From Chlorobium sp. (GTDB lineage Bacteria > Bacteroidota > Chlorobiia > Chlorobiales > Chlorobiaceae), in NCBI GenBank assembly GCA_005843835.1, contig SZXZ01000010.1, positions 1 to 38,305 of the forward strand: 38,305 bases of DNA, given 5' to 3'. Positions 34,436 through 38,305 of the stretch are shown here, piece by piece. The notes under the pieces were generated by a model. It did no database searches and had not been told where the DNA came from. It worked only from the letters and a program-made list of their open reading frames with translations. Within the stretch, counting starts at the first letter, position 1, and every line of letters starts with the position of its first letter. A program made the position numbers and the translations under genes.

Positions 34436-37400
34436 TCAAATCTCAATCCCTTCAAGTCGGTCTTCAAGGTCGGAATAAATTTCCTGCAGTTTCTCAATCA
34501 TATCCGGGTCAGCGCTCCACATGCCTCGTCCACTGGCTTCGAGCATACGACCGACAATATTTTTGAATGCTTTTGGATTGACCTTCATAAGGCGCTCACG
34601 CATTTTCGGATCCATCGCATAAGTTTCGGCTGCTTCCTTATATACCCAGTCGTCAACCCCTTTAGTGACGGCATCCCATCCCAGCATATACGTAAACCTG
34701 TTGCTGATTTCGGCGGCGCCACTATGGCCCTGATCAAGCATGGTCTCAAACCATTTTGGATTAAGCAGTTTTGATCGGAACTCGACCTTCAAGGCTTTGT
34801 CTGCATCATCGATTTTTACATCAGCGGTAAAGGTCTCAACATAGTTCAGTTTAACATTGTCTCCTTTTGGATTGCGACGGCGCGCAGACAACTGCAATGC
34901 TCCCGACGAAGAGAAGTACCGGTCGATATCGGTAATGCCAAACTCAGCCGAGTCTACCTGCTGTACAACCCGATCAACAGTGCTGAGCAAACCCTTCAGA
35001 ATATCGGTCTGCTGGTCGCCATACCGGTTGCCTCCATAAGCAAATCCAGTACGTTTAATGAACATATTATCAAGGTCATCTTCAGACTCCCAGGCAGAAT
35101 CCTCAACAAGTTCCTCAACCTGCGAACCATAGGCTCCCGGTGCCTGGGTAAACAGGCGCGACGTAGCACTCTCAAAATCTTTACCCTCTTTCAATGCAGC
35201 GTCAACATGTTTCTTGATATGGTTCATCTCATAAGGCTCAATTGCTTTTGCCGCATCCTTGACCAGTTTGTCCAGATGATCGACAAGCACTCCAAAGGTG
35301 TCACGGAAAATTGAGCTTATCTGTATCAGAACATCAATTCTCGGGCGTCCAAGCTTTTCAAGAGGGACTAGGCGATAGTGGCTGATTTTGCCTTGTGCGT
35401 CATAAGCAGGTTCAGCGCCAATAAGATGAATGATTACAGCGACAGCTTCACCCTTGCTTTTTATCGTGTCAAGACCCCAGAGTACCTGGGCAATAGTTTC
35501 AGGATACTCGCCGTCGTTTTCCTCTGTATGGCGTTTCAGAATACTTTCGCCAATCTGCTTGCCGCGTTTAAAAGCAAGTTCAGAAGGAATTCGCCACGGA
35601 TCGATCGCATGTATATTACGTCCTGTCGGCAGTATCCCGGCACCATCACGTACAAGGTCTCCTCCCGAACCTGATGGGATGTATTCACCGCAGAGAGCCC
35701 TGAGAAAGCCCTTCATCTCATTGCGGTTATCCTCAAGCGCTCGTTTCAGGGCAAGTCCATCCTGAAGAGCGGTGTTGATACTGTCGACCATCTCGTGCGA
35801 AACCTTTGCCCCACCGGTCATCTTGTTGAACACAGTTGTCGGGTTGGTCTGTCCAAAAATGGTTTTTTCAATAAACTCTCTTGTATGCTCGTCAACGGTT
35901 TCTCGTGCCTTGAGGGCCAGCGGTTCGCCTTTGCGGGCACGTGTGGCAAGCGAGGCATAATCGCCGTATGCAGTATCCTCACCGATTGCCTGCATGATAA
36001 TCGAAGGAAGTGACTTTTCATTACCACGCACTTTCAGATACTCAGTAATGGTGGTAACCTGCGTTTCAAGCTTCGGGGTTTCTCCGAACACATGCAGAGA
36101 GTTCGAAATCAGCCTGCCCTCGAGTTCCATCATGTACGTATAGAGACGGCTGATGTAATCCTGAAAGTTCTCCCCCTCAACACGCGGGCAGTCATCAGTC
36201 AGGTTAAGCTGCTGGGCTTTTGTGATAATCACCTCTTCAGTTTCAACATCAACAATTTTCTCAAGACCACGCTCGCGGTAATCGTTAAGCATCTCTTTAA
36301 AGGCAGGGAGCTCCTTATAAAGGCCTGCCCTTGCAAGCGGAGGTATGTTATGCGATATCATCGTTGCATAACCGCGACGTTTTGCAATATTTGCTTCGCT
36401 CGGGTTATTGATCGGATAAATATAAAAATGCGGAACTTCGCCGAGCAGGGCATCAGACCAGCAGTCGCCGGTTACGCCGAGCTGCAGGCCAGGCATCCAC
36501 TCTGCAGTACCGTGCATGCCTATGTGAACAAGAGCATTAGCTCCGAATACACGGCTGATCCAGCGGTAAAAGGCTATATACTGATGATGAGGTGTGTTTT
36601 CCTTGTCGAACAAGAGACGCATCGGATCACCCTGAATGCCAAGTCGTGGTTGTACGCCGATAAAGATATTGCCGAGAGTAATACCCCCGATAAAAAGTCT
36701 GTCAGGTTTAATTGGTGCAATGTCTCCAGGAAAACCGCTCCAGCGGCCTTCGATGCGCTCGCGTTCACGGGTACTGGTGATACTGTTAAACAGATCGCGA
36801 TCAATGGAAAAACAATCCTGTTCATGGGCCTGTATTTCGTAATCGGTTCCTTTATCAAGCATTGCAAGCAGTGCCTCGGGTGATTCCGGCAGCTCACCGA
36901 TATTGTATCCTTCAGCACGGAGGCTCAGGAGGATATTGTAGATGCTTTTAGGTACATCAAGCAAAGCAGCACTGGCTTTTTTACCCATGCCAGGAGGATA
37001 GTCGTAAACGACAAGAGCAACTTTTTTATCCTTATTGGAAACCTGCCGCAAGTCAGAAAACTTTTTGGCTAGTCCGGCAAGTCTTTCCAGACGGTCTGGA
37101 ACAGTTTGCAGTCGTCCGTCTTTGATAGCGCCAAGCACTACCGGGCATACTGCACCATCCATTTCAGGCAGCGAATAAGTCATGGCTGACTGGAGAGGGA
37201 TAACTCCCTGCGACTTCCATGAGGCGAAATCCTGTATGAACAGAGGCTGAGATACAACGTAAGGAGCGTTGATTTTGCCGAGAATCTCTTCGCGTGCTGC
37301 CGAAGATGCGCCCGGTGTGGTAGCTCCTGCAGGGCCTCCAACAAATCCAAAGCCCATCATGTTGACCAGCATGTCTATGTTGTTGTGCGTAAACCACTCT

Positions 37401-38239
37401 CGTGCGGCTACATGACCCTCTACACCCATCACAAAGACAGGTAAAGGGTTAAGCCCTTTTGCTTCGATGGCACGGATGGTATTGTCGATATATTCTTTTT
37501 CCTGAAGCAAATGTTTGCGGAAGAAAAGCAATCCGACGTTCCGTCTCTTTGCTGCACTTTTATCGCGTTTGTGCAGCCATTTTTCATAATGGTGCAGATC
37601 TTTCTGATACTCCGGTGCATCAGGATGATAAAAACCCATTGTCGGTACTTCCTGTACCTTTTCAGCCTTGACGTCTACCTCGAAGTACTCAGCTACAATA
37701 TAATTGAACATCGATGCCAGATTGTCCGTAGTCGGGTTCATCCAGTAGGTGTAGACCTGCATCCAGTTTTTGAAATCTTTTGCCTTTTTAGGGATCAGCG
37801 GCAGCATGGTGCGCATTATCTTCAGCAGCTTCATGTAACCGTAGAGCGCATCCTCATCGCGTCCCTTCACCAGCATCTTCGCAACTTTTTTTACAATTTC
37901 GGGCATGCCGCTTCCATCTCCCGATACCACATAATTGCCGACTTTTGTTAACTGCATTACCTCAGGCATCGATTCATAGGCAAAAATAACTTTTACCTTC
38001 GACTGATCTATTTGCTCATGAAGCCAGTCCGCCTGTACCTTGAACTGTATCAGGGTAGTAAAAATACAATCAGCATTTAGGATTGCTTTGGCAGCTTCCG
38101 GGTTCTGATGTTCCAGATCCTGATCGGTCCATTGGGTCAATTCAATGTGTGCGGCTATCTTGGAGGTAACCTCGCGCCATACCCGCTGGTTGCATTGCTC
38201 CATACCGACAATAGCGGCAATTCTGATTTTATCGTACAT
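34436..38239 (-). CDS. bchS: BchH-family magnesium chelatase subunit paralogue, probably BchS
   Basis: The 1267-residue protein is full length and co-linear with BchH: MGFGFVGGPAGATTPG, DYPPGMGKKASAALLD (about 413-428), HIGMHGTAEWMPGLQLG (572-588), NNPSEANIAKRRGYATMI, SGGDLVRDGAGILPTGRNIH, PRIDVLIQISSIFRDTFG and LLNPKWFETMLDQGHSG. It differs from bchH next door where most BchH proteins are constant: HIGMHGTAEW in place of [10 protein letters not shown]. The N-terminus (MYDKIRIAAIVGMEQCNQ) is also unrelated. Green sulfur bacteria use such paralogues to tune Mg-protoporphyrin supply to chlorosome pigments. Its place upstream of bchH matches bchS as I recall it from C. tepidum; bchT is the alternative. 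The start ATG lies 66 bases from the window edge, so the promoter is partly outside. Confidence 0.85.
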   Translation of the reverse strand: MYDKIRIAAIVGMEQCNQRVWREVTSKIAAHIELTQWTDQDLEHQNPEAAKAILNADCIFTTLIQFKVQADWLHEQIDQSKVKVIFAYESMPEVMQLTKVGNYVVSGDGSGMPEIVKKVAKMLVKGRDEDALYGYMKLLKIMRTMLPLIPKKAKDFKNWMQVYTYWMNPTTDNLASMFNYIVAEYFEVDVKAEKVQEVPTMGFYHPDAPEYQKDLHHYEKWLHKRDKSAAKRRNVGLLFFRKHLLQEKEYIDNTIRAIEAKGLNPLPVFVMGVEGHVAAREWFTHNNIDMLVNMMGFGFVGGPAGATTPGASSAAREEILGKINAPYVVSQPLFIQDFASWKSQGVIPLQSAMTYSLPEMDGAVCPVVLGAIKDGRLQTVPDRLERLAGLAKKFSDLRQVSNKDKKVALVVYDYPPGMGKKASAALLDVPKSIYNILLSLRAEGYNIGELPESPEALLAMLDKGTDYEIQAHEQDCFSIDRDLFNSITSTRERERIEGRWSGFPGDIAPIKPDRLFIGGITLGNIFIGVQPRLGIQGDPMRLLFDKENTPHHQYIAFYRWISRVFGANALVHIGMHGTAEWMPGLQLGVTGDCWSDALLGEVPHFYIYPINNPSEANIAKRRGYATMISHNIPPLARAGLYKELPAFKEMLNDYRERGLEKIVDVETEEVIITKAQQLNLTDDCPRVEGENFQDYISRLYTYMMELEGRLISNSLHVFGETPKLETQVTTITEYLKVRGNEKSLPSIIMQAIGEDTAYGDYASLATRARKGEPLALKARETVDEHTREFIEKTIFGQTNPTTVFNKMTGGAKVSHEMVDSINTALQDGLALKRALEDNRNEMKGFLRALCGEYIPSGSGGDLVRDGAGILPTGRNIHAIDPWRIPSELAFKRGKQIGESILKRHTEENDGEYPETIAQVLWGLDTIKSKGEAVAVIIHLIGAEPAYDAQGKISHYRLVPLEKLGRPRIDVLIQISSIFRDTFGVLVDHLDKLVKDAAKAIEPYEMNHIKKHVDAALKEGKDFESATSRLFTQAPGAYGSQVEELVEDSAWESEDDLDNMFIKRTGFAYGGNRYGDQQTDILKGLLSTVDRVVQQVDSAEFGITDIDRYFSSSGALQLSARRRNPKGDNVKLNYVETFTADVKIDDADKALKVEFRSKLLNPKWFETMLDQGHSGAAEISNRFTYMLGWDAVTKGVDDWVYKEAAETYAMDPKMRERLMKVNPKAFKNIVGRMLEASGRGMWSADPDMIEKLQEIYSDLEDRLEGIEI

Positions 38240-38305
38240 AGAATTACAAAAAGATGTGCGTTTGATGTGGTTTTAACAGGATTTGAAAATGTAATAAAAT
38301 CCTAC

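Noticed and set aside
36092..36883. Long open frame on the plus strand (263 codons) inside bchS
   Set aside because: It lies entirely antisense to a full-length, well-conserved BchH-family gene and the product resembles nothing; it is a by-product of that gene's codon pattern.
1..38305. CRISPR arrays, insertion sequences, phage genes or attachment sites
   Set aside because: No regularly spaced repeats, transposase, integrase or terminal inverted repeats were seen; the only mobile-type trace is the hsdM fragment.

Overview
This window comes from a green sulfur bacterium (family Chlorobiaceae, most likely Chlorobium or Pelodictyon). The evidence is pigment genes: a bacteriochlorophyll synthase of the BchK type, a CruC-type carotenoid glycosyltransferase, the oxygen-independent cyclase BchE, the methyltransferase BchM, and two different BchH-type magnesium chelatase large subunits side by side. 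Several BchH paralogues in one genome is a known hallmark of this family. From memory, the cruC/bchK neighbourhood and the bchS-bchH-bchM-bchE order both match Chlorobaculum tepidum. The species cannot be named from the sequence alone.

Layout. 1-4.25 kb (+): the 3' part of lpxA, a ROK-family sugar kinase that has lost its zinc site, comF, rsmE and an AI-2E-type permease, closed by a bidirectional terminator. 4.38-4.80 kb (-): ndk. 5.0-5.6 kb: a decayed hsdM fragment. 5.87-7.68 kb (+): a c5-type cytochrome followed by a single-haem outer-membrane barrel protein whose N-terminus matches the fused cytochrome-porin Cyc2. 7.80-9.27 kb (-): an orphan sensor histidine kinase facing that pair. 9.6-12.9 kb (+): a TPR lipoprotein with a CHAT-like tail and a RodZ-like protein. 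13.3-15.1 kb (+): nifS and a short nifU. 15.2-22.0 kb (+): a small membrane protein, miaB, bchK, a phytol-kinase-like gene, an lpxH-like gene, hisG and cruC. 22.1-27.3 kb (+): a WD40 propeller, a cold-shock protein, a HAD phosphatase, arfB, a Cys-rich unknown, a DUF4438 protein and a DUF2239 protein behind two palindromes. 27.4-38.2 kb (-): bchS, a small hypothetical gene, bchH, bchM and bchE.

How the genes work together. The minus-strand block makes the early bacteriochlorophyll intermediates: Mg insertion (BchH/BchS with BchI and BchD, not in the window), methylation (BchM) and isocyclic-ring closure (BchE). BchK then esterifies the bacteriochlorophyllide of chlorosome pigments, possibly supplied with prenyl phosphate by the adjacent kinase, and CruC glycosylates the chlorosome carotenoid. 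NifS/NifU could feed Fe-S clusters to radical-SAM enzymes such as BchE and MiaB.

The most notable stretch is 5.0-9.6 kb. An envelope electron-transfer pair (c5 cytochrome plus Cyc2-like porin-cytochrome) sits beside restriction-modification debris and an orphan sensor kinase, and a tandem 10-bp repeat lies in front of the pair. This looks like an accessory island that may confer Fe(II) oxidation (photoferrotrophy) or another form of extracellular electron uptake. I found no tRNA, rRNA, CRISPR array or intact insertion sequence.
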